Shown here: in pieces, positions 51,609 through 64,000 of the stretch | Layout: each line of letters begins with the position of its first letter | Position numbering within the stretch: position 1 is the first letter of the stretch | Assembly (NCBI GenBank): GCA_017554105.1 | Contig: JAFZIY010000017.1 | Location: 310,001 to 374,000, forward strand | DNA length: 64,000 bases | Source of the DNA: Prevotella sp. | Lineage (GTDB): Bacteria > Bacteroidota > Bacteroidia > Bacteroidales > Bacteroidaceae | Reading direction: 5' to 3' | Position numbers and translations under genes: made by a program | The notes under the pieces: generated by a model | Told to the model about the DNA's origin: nothing | The model's input: the letters and a program-made list of their open reading frames with translations, nothing else | The model's database searches: none

Positions 51609-51661
51609 TTCTGTATCAATTTGGCATTTGTATTATGCCATGATATTTTGTGTTATTATGA

Positions 51662-51686
51662 GCCCCGTCGCTCATAGCAACGGGGC
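51662..51686. terminator. Hairpin after the esterase cluster
   Basis: GCCCCGT (51662-51668) / ACGGGGC (51680-51686) stem 14 bases beyond the esterase stop; followed on the plus strand by a T run but poor in T on the minus strand, so terminator function is only likely. Confidence 0.45.
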
Positions 51687-51699
51687 CACTTGTTTTTTA

Positions 51700-54622
<2,923 letters not shown>

Positions 54623-54629
54623 ATTCTAT

Positions 54630-56972
54630 TTATCTCTTTAAAAGGTTGAGTTTTACATTAGGCTTCATAACGTTGTTCACCTTCTTGCTCCAAGTCTTAA
54701 CTTTGGCGGTAGCCTGAGCCTCAACGTTATTGGCCGAAGAACAGATCATGAAGGTATAGACACCGGCGTCAGTCTTCCATGCAGAAGCCTTCTCGTTGAA
54801 CGAGGCGAGGTCTTCAGTGGAGATCTTCATGGTGACGGTCTCTGTCTCACCAGGCTGCAATAGGCGGGTCTTGGCATAGTTACGAAGTTCCTTCTCAGGT
54901 TTGTTCATCTTCTTGCTGTCAGGTGCAGCAACGAACAGTTCCACTACGTTTCGACCAGCCTTGTCACCTGTATTCTTCACATCCACCTTGATGGTATAGA
55001 TGCCATTGGCTTCTGTGACGTTCAGGTTCTCATAGCCGAAAGTCGTATAACTCAGTCCGAAACCGAAAGGATATGCCACGGGTTTGCCGAACGAGTCAAA
55101 GTAACGGTAGCCCACATAGATATCCTCCTCATAGTTGGTAAAGTCGATATTCGCCTCGGGTTTGCGCTCCTTGGGGGCTGCGTCCTTGTTGTAGCCCCAC
55201 ATGAACATGGCACCAAGCGTCTTGTCATCGACATTAGCGGGGAAGTTCTTATCTGCATAGGCATCGCCATAGTTAATCTCGAACGTCATGGGCAACTTAC
55301 CGCTGGGATTCACCTTACCAGAGAGTACATCGGCCACGCTGAAGCCACTCTCCTGACCACCCTGCCACGTGCATACCACAGCATCGACCTGGTCCTGCCA
55401 CGAGGCCACGTCGATAGGACTGCAGATGTCAAGCAGTACAACTACCTTCTTACCCTTGGCGTGATAAGCCTCGCTGACAGACTTGATGAGTTGCTTCTCA
55501 CCTTCTTTCAGATAGAAATCAGCCTCGCTGCGGTCGGCAGCCTCACCGCTCTTGCGACCCAATGAGATGATGGCCACGTTGCTACCATCAACGGCGGAAT
55601 TGAGTTCTTCGGCAGTAAACTGCTTTTCCTCAGCACGTGCCGGAGGTAGCAGCGAGAAGGCAGGACGACCTTCTGGGAACAGACGTTTCTCTTCATCGGC
55701 GATATGCTTGGTGTAAGTGCCGATGAGGGGTTTGTAAACTCCATAACCTACACTGCGCATGCCCTCTATAAGAGATACCGTGTAATGTCCTACACTGGTT
55801 CCTCCAAAGCCAGAGCCACCAGAAATCCAGTCGTAGGAAGTGCATCCAAACAATGCGACAACCCTTCCCGTAAGTGGAAGGACACCACTGTTTTTCAATA
55901 GGACGATACCGTCGGCACCCACCTCGCGAACCACCTGCGCATGCGCCTTCAGGTCAGGATTGTTACTTGCCTTATAGCCTTTGAAGTTATGTGTCTTGAC
56001 GACATACACCAAGATGCGCTTCACGTTGGCATTCAGGATATCCATCGACAGTTCACCACTCTTGGCAGCAGCGAGGATGGCCTGATATTGTTTGTCCTGT
56101 CCGGGCTGCAACATGTCGTTACCCGCCTTCATGGCAGCAACGGCATCGTCACCAGCGTTCCAGTCGGATACGTACATACCCTTCCAACCCCATTCATCGC
56201 GGACAATCTTTGTCAACAACTCATGGTTCTGCAGGGCATAAGGGCCATTCAGCTTGTTATAAGAGGTCATGATGGTCCAGGGATTGCTCTCCTTAATCAT
56301 TATCTCGAAAGCCTTCAGGTAAATCTCACGAAGTGCACGCTGCGATATCTGCGAAATGTTATTGTTACGATTCGTCTCCTGGTTGTTGGCGATGAAGTGC
56401 TTCGGGCATGCGGCCGTTCCCTCGCTTTGCACACCATTCACATAACCTGCGGCGATGGTTCCAGAGAGATAGGGGTCCTCGCTGTAGTACTCATGGTTAC
56501 GACCACAGAGCACGTTACGGATAAGGTTCATTGAGGGTGACAGAATCCAATCGAGACCAAACTCCTTTACCTCGTTGCCGATGCCCTTACCTACTTTATA
56601 GGCAGCCTCGCGGTCCCATGTGGAGGCGAGAGTCATCGAGGCCACAAAATCCGTAGGATAATAATCGTTATGGTCCCATGCGCGCTTGCTGTCCATACGC
56701 AGACCCTGCTGACTGTCGGCGCAGTAGGTTTCAGGGATTCCGAGACGTGCCACGCCAAAAGTACTGCCCGCAGTACCGGGGAACTTAGCCTCATCGTTGA
56801 AATGCATTCCACAACCCAACACCAAATGACACTTCTCCTCGAGCGTCATGGACTTAATCACCTCATCGATGTTATCAGCTTTCAGTAGCTGGGCAGAAGT
56901 ACAAAGGCTGTAGCCGCACATGGCGACTACAGCTACACTTTTAAAAATAACTAATCTTATGGAATCTTTCAT
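54630..56972 (-). CDS. Glycoside hydrolase family 3, copy A of the cluster
   Basis: 780 residues. Signal peptide (~1-27, YSLCTSAQ); GH3 N-domain with VSDW, nucleophile Asp270, KHFIANNQE, then C-domain (TSYDWISGGSGFGG) and fibronectin-like domain. Ends NNVMKPNVKLNLLKR, like the next copy. Beta-glucosidase or xylosidase; specificity unknown. Confidence 0.92.
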   Translation of the reverse strand: MKDSIRLVIFKSVAVVAMCGYSLCTSAQLLKADNIDEVIKSMTLEEKCHLVLGCGMHFNDEAKFPGTAGSTFGVARLGIPETYCADSQQGLRMDSKRAWDHNDYYPTDFVASMTLASTWDREAAYKVGKGIGNEVKEFGLDWILSPSMNLIRNVLCGRNHEYYSEDPYLSGTIAAGYVNGVQSEGTAACPKHFIANNQETNRNNNISQISQRALREIYLKAFEIMIKESNPWTIMTSYNKLNGPYALQNHELLTKIVRDEWGWKGMYVSDWNAGDDAVAAMKAGNDMLQPGQDKQYQAILAAAKSGELSMDILNANVKRILVYVVKTHNFKGYKASNNPDLKAHAQVVREVGADGIVLLKNSGVLPLTGRVVALFGCTSYDWISGGSGFGGTSVGHYTVSLIEGMRSVGYGVYKPLIGTYTKHIADEEKRLFPEGRPAFSLLPPARAEEKQFTAEELNSAVDGSNVAIISLGRKSGEAADRSEADFYLKEGEKQLIKSVSEAYHAKGKKVVVLLDICSPIDVASWQDQVDAVVCTWQGGQESGFSVADVLSGKVNPSGKLPMTFEINYGDAYADKNFPANVDDKTLGAMFMWGYNKDAAPKERKPEANIDFTNYEEDIYVGYRYFDSFGKPVAYPFGFGLSYTTFGYENLNVTEANGIYTIKVDVKNTGDKAGRNVVELFVAAPDSKKMNKPEKELRNYAKTRLLQPGETETVTMKISTEDLASFNEKASAWKTDAGVYTFMICSSANNVEAQATAKVKTWSKKVNNVMKPNVKLNLLKR

Positions 56973-56990
56973 ATTGTGATATTCTTGATA

Positions 56991-59366
56991 TTATCGCTTC
57001 AAAAGGTTCATCTGAGCCTGAGGCTTCATCACGTTGTTGGCCTTAGTCTGGAAGGATTTTACTGGAGCGGTAAGAGTTGCCTTGATGTCCTGAGAAGAGG
57101 CACCAATGAGGAACTGGTATTCTCCTTCAGCAACCACCCATGCAGAGGCAGCCTCATCAAACGAAGCCAACTCAGGAGCAGTGATGCTCAAGGTGAGTGT
57201 CTGACTCTCGCCAGGTTTCAACAACTTGGTCTTGGCAAAGGCCTTCAACTCCTTCGCAGGCTTGTTGGCTGCCTTGTTGTTTGGTGCAGAGATATATACC
57301 TCAACCACTTCCTTACCTTCGAACTTACCTGTGTTCTTCACGGCAACGGAGATGTCATAGATATCATTCTTCTGGGTAATCTTGGCATCGCTATACTCGA
57401 AGGTGGTGTAACTCAAACCATAGCCGAATGGATAGCTGACTGGCACCTCGAACGAGTCGAAGTAACGATAGCCCACATAGATGTCTTCCTCATAGTCGGT
57501 ATAGTCAACATTCTTTACATTGCCCTTCTTACCCTGGTTCAGCATGTCGATGCGTGGGTCCTCGTCGATGGGGAAGTTCTTTGATGAATAGGCATCATTG
57601 AATTTGATAGGCCACGTCATGGTGAACTTACCGGAAGGTGACTGCTTGCCGCTGAGAACATCGACAACACTGTTACCGCCTTCCTGACCTGCCTGCCAAG
57701 CACAAAGGATGGCATCAGGCAACTCCTTCCATGAGGCTGTCTCAATGACACCACCGATGTTCAGCAGCACTACTACCTGTTTGCCAGCCTTATGATATAC
57801 ATCGCACACCTGCTGGATGAGTTTCATCTCAGAGTCGTTGAGGTTGAAGTCGGCCACTTTACGGTCTATGAACTCACCAGAGATACGTCCGATGGTGATG
57901 ATAGCGACATCAGCCACTTTAGCCTGTGCGGCCAACTCATCAGCCGTGAACTGCTTCTCTGCAGGCAACGTGCCAGGCATGAAGTTGACGAGCATAGCAG
58001 CCTGCTTATCCTTCTTGGCCATCTCCTCGAGGGCTTTCTTCTGTGCTTCCTTGGCTTCGGCGATATACTTCTCATAGGTGGTTTTCAACTCGTCGCTTAC
58101 GGTATAGCCACCATTCTTCAGGCCATCAAGCAAAGAAACGACATAGGCGTGGTTCACATTACCAGAACCTGTACCGCCAGCAATGAAGTCGTAAGAAGTG
58201 CAGCCATAAAGGGCAACGTTCTTAATATTTGAAGCAAGAGGTAAGGGGCGAGAGGCGAGATCCTCTCCTCCATTTTTCATGAGCACCATACCCTCGGCTG
58301 CTGATTGACGGGTAACGGCAGCGTGAGCCTTCAGGTCTGGCTTGTTTGAGTATTTATATCCCTGATAGCGTGGAGTGCGTTCAATAAGGTTCAGTACTCG
58401 CTGTACGCAACGGTCGAGGTCGGCTTCGTCGAGCTTGCCGCTCTTCACACCAGCCACGATGCTGTCGAACTGCTCGTTCTTACCAGGCTGCAACATGTCG
58501 TTACCAGCCCACATCTGCTTGGCACCGTCCTTGCCTCCGAACCAGTCGGTCATTACCGTTCCCTCATAGCCCCACTCATCGCGCAGGATAGTGGTCACGA
58601 GGTCCTTGCTCTCAGAGGTATAGATTCCGTTGATATAGTTGTAAGAGGTCATTACCGTCCAAGGCTTTGCCTCTTTGATGGCAATCTCGAATCCCTTGAG
58701 GTAAATCTCGCGCAGGGCACGCTGAGAGATATGCGCATCGGTATTCATGCGGTTGGTCTCCTGATTGTTAGCGGCAAAGTGCTTGATGCTCGTACCCACG
58801 TTGTTCTTCTGCACACCAGTAATGTAGGCGGCAGCGGTCTTACCAGCCACAACAGGGTCTTCAGAGTAATACTCGAAGTTACGACCACAGAGTGGGTTAC
58901 GCATGATATTGAGGGCGGGAGCCAACAGCACGTCAGCACCATACTCCTTGACCTCCTCACCAATGGCCTGTCCAACATCTTCCACCAACTTGGTGTTCCA
59001 TGTCGAGGCTAACAGTGTTCCGATGGGGAAATGTGTACAATAGTAAGTGGCGGCATCACCCTCGCGCTTGGCGTCAATGCGCAGTCCGGCAGGACCGTCG
59101 GCCAATACGATGGCAGGGATGCCCAGCGAGTCGAGTGGATAGGTAGTACCAGCAGCACCAGGTACAAGATTCTTGGTGGCACCAATAACAGCATTGTCGC
59201 CAGAGAATCCTTCCATACCTACACCTATCACAAAGTGAGCCTTGTCTTCAAGTGACAGTTTAGACATCACCTCTTCCTGATCAATTGTGTTATTCATCAT
59301 TTTGTCGGCAGTATTACAACCCATGATAAGGGCAACCATGCCAAGGGCAAAAAAAACTTTCTTCAT
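56991..59366 (-). CDS. Glycoside hydrolase family 3, copy B of the cluster (lipoprotein)
   Basis: 791 residues. Lipobox LIMGC at residue 17, so this one is membrane-anchored; VMTDW with nucleophile Asp274, KHFAANNQE, and TSYDFIAGGTGSGN. C-terminal NNVMKPQAQMNLLKR. Clearly a duplicate of copy A with a different location in the cell. 18 bases before copy A. Confidence 0.92.
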   Translation of the reverse strand: MKKVFFALGMVALIMGCNTADKMMNNTIDQEEVMSKLSLEDKAHFVIGVGMEGFSGDNAVIGATKNLVPGAAGTTYPLDSLGIPAIVLADGPAGLRIDAKREGDAATYYCTHFPIGTLLASTWNTKLVEDVGQAIGEEVKEYGADVLLAPALNIMRNPLCGRNFEYYSEDPVVAGKTAAAYITGVQKNNVGTSIKHFAANNQETNRMNTDAHISQRALREIYLKGFEIAIKEAKPWTVMTSYNYINGIYTSESKDLVTTILRDEWGYEGTVMTDWFGGKDGAKQMWAGNDMLQPGKNEQFDSIVAGVKSGKLDEADLDRCVQRVLNLIERTPRYQGYKYSNKPDLKAHAAVTRQSAAEGMVLMKNGGEDLASRPLPLASNIKNVALYGCTSYDFIAGGTGSGNVNHAYVVSLLDGLKNGGYTVSDELKTTYEKYIAEAKEAQKKALEEMAKKDKQAAMLVNFMPGTLPAEKQFTADELAAQAKVADVAIITIGRISGEFIDRKVADFNLNDSEMKLIQQVCDVYHKAGKQVVVLLNIGGVIETASWKELPDAILCAWQAGQEGGNSVVDVLSGKQSPSGKFTMTWPIKFNDAYSSKNFPIDEDPRIDMLNQGKKGNVKNVDYTDYEEDIYVGYRYFDSFEVPVSYPFGYGLSYTTFEYSDAKITQKNDIYDISVAVKNTGKFEGKEVVEVYISAPNNKAANKPAKELKAFAKTKLLKPGESQTLTLSITAPELASFDEAASAWVVAEGEYQFLIGASSQDIKATLTAPVKSFQTKANNVMKPQAQMNLLKR

Positions 59367-59428
59367 AGACTTTATTTATTTTACTACGAACATCCATTAG
59401 TGTAATTCGTGAAATTCGTAGTTGATTA

Positions 59429-60769
<1,341 letters not shown>

Positions 60770-60792
60770 TTACTAATTGCGCCTAGCATTCT

Positions 60793-60809
60793 TTGCAACT
60801 GAGTTGCAA
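60793..60809. promoter_or_regulatory. Perfect palindrome overlapping the methyltransferase promoter
   Basis: TTGCAACT-G-AGTTGCAA, 8-bp arms with a one-base centre, 12 bases upstream of TACCTTTG (60821-60828). Looks like the binding site of a dimeric regulator; a Fur-family metal regulator is one candidate given the ZIP transporter downstream. Confidence 0.55.
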
Positions 60810-60820
60810 GTTATATATTG

Positions 60821-60828
60821 TACCTTTG
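60821..60828 (+). promoter_or_regulatory. -7 element of the methyltransferase gene
   Basis: TACCTTTG, 31 bases before the ATG; the -33 region is the palindrome itself. Confidence 0.6.
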
Positions 60829-60858
60829 CTGCCGTAAACTTAAATAAAGAAGGCTATA

Positions 60859-61521
60859 ATGGCAGACAAAATTAAGAAATCGTACAAGTTTAGCAAAAAT
60901 TTCTACGACGATGCGATTACACAGGGTAAATGGTGGAGTAAACTGTACTTCAAATTGCTTTGGGGAGGTGTCGATGACAATGAGATTGCCCGTAGAGTGC
61001 TGGATTGGATTCCCGATGATTTCTCAGGCAAGTTGCTTGATGTTCCTGTTGGAACTGCAGTGTTTACTACTGCGAAATACAAACGTCTGACACATGCGGA
61101 TATAACCTGCTTGGACTACAGCCGGGATATGCTGGAGCAGGCAGAACACAGATTTCGTGAGGAAGGTATTACTAACATCCATACGATACAAGGTGATGTA
61201 GGCGCATTGCCCTTCGAGGCAGGAGTGTTTGACAAGGTGTTATGCATGAATGGACTCCATGTGTTTCCCAATAAGGACAAAGCCTATGCCGAAATACTTC
61301 GCACCCTGAAATCCGGAGGTGAATTGTTGGCCTGCTTCTACATTGCAGGTAAACAGAAGATTGCCGACTGTCTTGCCCGTACCGTCATGACCCGCATGGG
61401 CTGGTTCACTCCACCTTTCGACACAGCCGATGACGTTAAGCGCAGGCTGGAACAATATTATGATATCCTCGACTTTCATGTAGAAGGTGCTATGCTCTAT
61501 TTCAGGGTCAAGAAAAAATAG
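60859..61521 (+). CDS. Class I SAM-dependent methyltransferase
   Basis: 220 residues. Rossmann motif LLDVPVGTAVF, acidic loop CLDYSRDMLEQA, GDVGALPFEAGVFDKVLCMNG as post I; the ubiE/COQ5-like group. Substrate unknown. Has its own promoter with an operator-like palindrome. Confidence 0.85.
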   Translation: MADKIKKSYKFSKNFYDDAITQGKWWSKLYFKLLWGGVDDNEIARRVLDWIPDDFSGKLLDVPVGTAVFTTAKYKRLTHADITCLDYSRDMLEQAEHRFREEGITNIHTIQGDVGALPFEAGVFDKVLCMNGLHVFPNKDKAYAEILRTLKSGGELLACFYIAGKQKIADCLARTVMTRMGWFTPPFDTADDVKRRLEQYYDILDFHVEGAMLYFRVKKK

Positions 61522-61577
61522 ATTTTTCTATTCGCATGGTTTTCTTCAAATCCATACTCGAGAAGACTCAAATAAAT

Positions 61578-61608
61578 TTGGTTTTTCACTCACTTATCCG
61601 TACCTTTG
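61578..61608 (+). promoter_or_regulatory. Promoter of the ZIP transporter gene
   Basis: TTG (61578-61580), 20-bp spacer, TACCTTTG (61601-61608); the first ATG is only five bases further. Confidence 0.7.
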
Positions 61609-61612
61609 CAGC

Positions 61613-62413
61613 ATGACGACTATGATTATTGGATTATTGATTCCACTACTGGGTACGATGCTCGGCTCAGCTTTCGTGTTCTTCATGAAAGATGAGATGT
61701 CTGCAAGATTACAGAAAACGTTGTTGGGCTTTGCATCGGGTGTGATGGTCGCTGCATCGGTATGGTCGCTGCTTATTCCGTCGATGGAAATGGTAGCCCC
61801 CTCCCAACCCTCTCCCGTAGGGGAGGCTTTCGCTTCAGCGGCGCCTGCTGCCGTAGGATTTCTGTTAGGTATGGGCTTCTTGCTGCTGATTGACGAACTT
61901 ACGCCACACCTGCATATCGGAACAGACAAGCCAGAGGGAGTGAAGTCACATCTTTCCAAGACAGCCATGCTAGCCTTGGCTGTTACCATTCACAACCTGC
62001 CTGAAGGTATGGCTGTGGGTGTGGTCTTTGCAGGAGCAGAAAACGGAGTGGGAGAAATCTCATTGGCCAGTGCCGTAGCTGTCGCATTGGGTATTGCCAT
62101 TCAGAACGTGCCGGAAGGTGCTATAATCTCCATGCCGATGCGGGCGGCAGGCAATTCAAAGTGGAAATCATTCGTTATCGGCTCATTGAGCGGTGCCGTA
62201 GAACCTGTCGGTGCCGTTGCAGTCTTGCTGTTGGCATCATTGTTAATGCCTGTTCTTCCTTATATGTTAGCATTTGCTGCTGGGGCCATGTTCTATGTGG
62301 TTGTCGAAGAGCTTATTCCCGAATCCTCCAGCGGCCATCACAGTAATCTTAGTACCATCGGCTTTGCCATTGGCTTTGTCCTGATGATGGTGCTCGATGT
62401 GGTAATGGGATAA
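61613..62413 (+). CDS. ZIP family metal transporter
   Basis: 266 residues with eight membrane segments; metal-binding motifs HNLPEG (segment IV) and QNVPEGAI (segment V). Imports Zn, Fe or Mn. The start at 61613 follows the promoter so closely that the mRNA would be leaderless or nearly so; the ATG at 61622 is an alternative with an ~8-base leader. The cytoplasmic loop at ~61-73 (VAPSQPSPVGEAF) is encoded by repeat A in frame. Confidence 0.9.
   Translation: MTTMIIGLLIPLLGTMLGSAFVFFMKDEMSARLQKTLLGFASGVMVAASVWSLLIPSMEMVAPSQPSPVGEAFASAAPAAVGFLLGMGFLLLIDELTPHLHIGTDKPEGVKSHLSKTAMLALAVTIHNLPEGMAVGVVFAGAENGVGEISLASAVAVALGIAIQNVPEGAIISMPMRAAGNSKWKSFVIGSLSGAVEPVGAVAVLLLASLLMPVLPYMLAFAAGAMFYVVVEELIPESSSGHHSNLSTIGFAIGFVLMMVLDVVMG
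61794..61829. repeat. Repeat family A inside the ZIP transporter CDS
   Basis: GCCCCCTCCCAACCCTCTCCC-GTAGGGGAGGC type sequence, in frame. Confidence 0.75.
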
Positions 62414-62456
62414 GCCGTAATCCAATTCTCCTTTTATTGATTATAAGTATTTCGCA

Positions 62457-62954
62457 ATGAAGAATAAGTTACATATTTTTGGTTACCTTTTGGGACTGCT
62501 CATCTTTGTGATTGGCATTCCTGCTCTGATGTGGCTGGTGTCTGGTCGTGGATGGCCATACGTCCCAAACTCTTCCACGATATGTATAATTGCCGTGTTA
62601 CTCGCCGTCTGCGGACTGGGACTCAGCATTTACAGTATCGTCTACATGCGCATCGTTGGCAAGGGAAATCCCTTTGATGCCTACGGCCATGAGGTGGCTC
62701 CCCGTACAAAGCATCTGATGACAGATGGTCCGTACCGCCTATGTCGTAATCCGATGCTAGTGGGCATATACATCTATGACTTGGGTGTCCTTGTCTGGCT
62801 TTGGTCTATATGGCCATTGTTCATAGTCCTCATTGAAGTCATTCTGCTTACCCTGCAAGTGCGCAGCGAGGAGAAAAGACTGGAGAAAGACTTTGGACAG
62901 GAGTACCTTGATTACAAGAAGAGAGTTGGAAGATATTTCCCTAAATTTTCATGA
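62457..62954 (+). CDS. Isoprenylcysteine methyltransferase-like membrane protein
   Basis: 165 residues with four to five membrane segments; the C-terminal region carries the ICMT/phospholipid methyltransferase pattern (GPYRLCRNPMLVGIYIYD ... EEKRLEKDFGQEYLDYKKRVGRYFP). Methyl acceptor unknown. 43 bases after the ZIP gene. Confidence 0.8.
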   Translation: MKNKLHIFGYLLGLLIFVIGIPALMWLVSGRGWPYVPNSSTICIIAVLLAVCGLGLSIYSIVYMRIVGKGNPFDAYGHEVAPRTKHLMTDGPYRLCRNPMLVGIYIYDLGVLVWLWSIWPLFIVLIEVILLTLQVRSEEKRLEKDFGQEYLDYKKRVGRYFPKFS

Positions 62955-62960
62955 ATAAGT

Positions 62961-63758
62961 ATGAAGTGGACTGTACTTGTTGATAACCGCACAAATAACG
63001 ACCAGTTAAAAACTGAGCATGGCTTGTCAATCCTATTAGAAACGACAAACGGGCGAAGGCACCATCGCATCCTGCTTGACACAGGAGCAAGTGATGCTTT
63101 TATCCATAATGCAGAGAAGATGGGTATCGACCTCAGGACTATTGACTACGTGTTTATTTCCCACGGACATAGCGACCATGCCGGAGGATTGAAGCATTTC
63201 ATGGAAATCAACAAGAAGGCAAAGGTGATAGTATCTCCTGAGGCTCTCAAGGGAAAGTATTATTCCAAACGTCACTATATGCATAGCATCACGACAGAAT
63301 GGCCTGAGATTCCGCAGGAACGATTACTTACGATTGAGCATAGTGGGAGCATAGATGGTGGGATATACATCATTGCCCACATTCCCCATACTTATCCTAT
63401 GCCAAAAGGCAACCAGTATCTTTTCGTACAGGACTCACAAGACCAGCACATCCCAGATGATTTCCGTCACGAACTGGCTTTGTATGCAGACGGACTATTG
63501 TTCACAGGATGTGCTCATAGCGGTTTGGAAAACATACTTGCAGCATGTCCTGAAAAAGTTAATACAGTAGTCGGAGGTTTTCATCTGCTCGACGGTCAGG
63601 AGTCGGAAGAAGAACTGAAGGCTTTGGCACTAAGACTGAAAAACAAATACCCCAATACACATTTCTTCACCAGCCATTGTACTGGTGACTCCGTGTTTGC
63701 CATCCTGCAAGACGTGATGGGCGACCAAATACATGGCTTTTCCTGTGGAACTTGTTAG
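62961..63758 (+). CDS. Metallo-beta-lactamase fold hydrolase
   Basis: 265 residues. Metal motif SHGHSDHAGG, later His in TGCAHSG and HCTGD. Similar to the MBL-fold group annotated as dihydropterin-phosphate synthase-like proteins in archaea and anaerobes; activity not determined. Six bases after the ICMT-like gene, so likely co-transcribed. Confidence 0.85.
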   Translation: MKWTVLVDNRTNNDQLKTEHGLSILLETTNGRRHHRILLDTGASDAFIHNAEKMGIDLRTIDYVFISHGHSDHAGGLKHFMEINKKAKVIVSPEALKGKYYSKRHYMHSITTEWPEIPQERLLTIEHSGSIDGGIYIIAHIPHTYPMPKGNQYLFVQDSQDQHIPDDFRHELALYADGLLFTGCAHSGLENILAACPEKVNTVVGGFHLLDGQESEEELKALALRLKNKYPNTHFFTSHCTGDSVFAILQDVMGDQIHGFSCGTC

Positions 63759-63768
63759 CCACGAGGTG

Positions 63769-63792
63769 GCCCGTCAAAAGATATTGACGGGC
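63769..63792. terminator. Hairpin at the convergent junction
   Basis: GCCCGTCAA (63769-63777) / TTGACGGGC (63784-63792), inside the 3' end of the TonB-dependent receptor; no clear T tract. Confidence 0.4.
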
Positions 63793-64000
63793 ACCACGAG
63801 CTTGAATGTTATGTTACGTCCCATGTTATAGACACCCTGTCTACCGGTAATGCTGTTCATGTCAGCATATTTCAGTCGACTCAGGTGACTCTGATAGGCA
63901 CGGTTCAATAAGTTGTCGGCTGTGATGTACAGTTCGGCCACCTTCTTACCGTTCCAGGTCAGGTCTGTTCCTGCCAAGAGACTCAGCAACGTATAACTGG
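63774..64000 (-). CDS. TonB-dependent receptor, C-terminal fragment (5' end off window)
   Basis: Frame open to the last base. The ~75 visible residues contain the last barrel strands: AELYITADNLLNRAYQSHLSRL, MGRNITFKLVVPVNIF, ending with an aromatic residue as in outer-membrane barrels. Substrate unknown; convergent with the MBL gene. Confidence 0.8.
   Translation of the reverse strand, partial: SYTLLSLLAGTDLTWNGKKVAELYITADNLLNRAYQSHLSRLKYADMNSITGRQGVYNMGRNITFKLVVPVNIF

Overview
The window looks like chromosome of a Prevotella-like member of the Bacteroidales. The main evidence is: Bacteroidetes-type promoters (TAnnTTTG at -7 with an upstream TTG about 19-21 bp away), lipoproteins and TonB-dependent outer-membrane proteins, a long NusB, a YbbR/YajC/NusB/CoaE/DUF5606 operon, a secreted Ig-like protein ending in a GIYIKDGKKIVIK-type tail, and glycoside hydrolase/esterase clusters. 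No rRNA, tRNA, prophage, IS or CRISPR array is visible. The genus is inferred from gene content, not proven.

Layout. 1-6100: end of a biotin-carboxylase-type subunit, HD hydrolase, aroB, TlpA-like lipid/periplasmic thioredoxin, Ca/Na exchanger, Hsp20, a lipoprotein. 6100-12000: back-to-back housekeeping operons (minus strand nusB-yajC-ybbR-coaE-DUF5606; plus strand rplY-pth-hslR-purN). 12000-20950: a large outer-membrane barrel protein, queF, a divisome FtsB-like protein, DUF4369 lipoprotein, dihydroorotase, a free-standing methionine-synthase reactivation domain and a membrane phosphoesterase. 20980-25460: envelope operon lptD-dpm1-plsC, driven by tandem repeated promoters. 25800-34990: secreted Ig-like protein with a small acidic neighbour, flippase-like protein, VanW and small unknowns. 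34990-40190: five paralogous proteins sharing a four-Cys N-terminal module but carrying different periplasmic C-termini (TonB C-terminal domain, SusC-like N-terminal-extension domain, or a tail), together with a radical SAM protein and a CDF transporter. 40300-42790: GH3. 42810-50720: an outer-membrane porin, imelysin, di-heme peroxidase-like protein and CcsB/CcsA cytochrome c maturation operon, opposite a hemerythrin-LuxR regulator. 50700-60640: GNAT-zinc ribbon protein and a five-gene esterase/GH3 cluster. 60790-64000: methyltransferase, ZIP transporter, ICMT-like protein, metallo-beta-lactamase fold protein and the end of a TonB-dependent receptor.

Two themes stand out. First, the five-member Cys-module family at 35-40 kb: the first ~60 residues are almost invariant in protein but not in DNA, which implies selection on the module; two members end in TonB C-terminal domains and one ends in a SusC-like domain with a TonB-box-like EVVVVG segment, suggesting a matched TonB/TonB-box signalling set. 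Second, several families of short intergenic repeats (here called A to H: A, GC-rich CCCTCC..GGGAGG palindromes; B, GTCGTTTGGGGAGTTA; C, AAACCATAAACTGTA; D, TTGATAATTGACAA; E, GAGTTGAGAGTTGAGAG; F, AACTTTCAACTTT; G, GGTGTTAGGTGATG; H, AATTAAAGAATTAAA). They are scattered over the whole window and run into reading frames: about ten genes take their stop codon from them and four carry one in frame.
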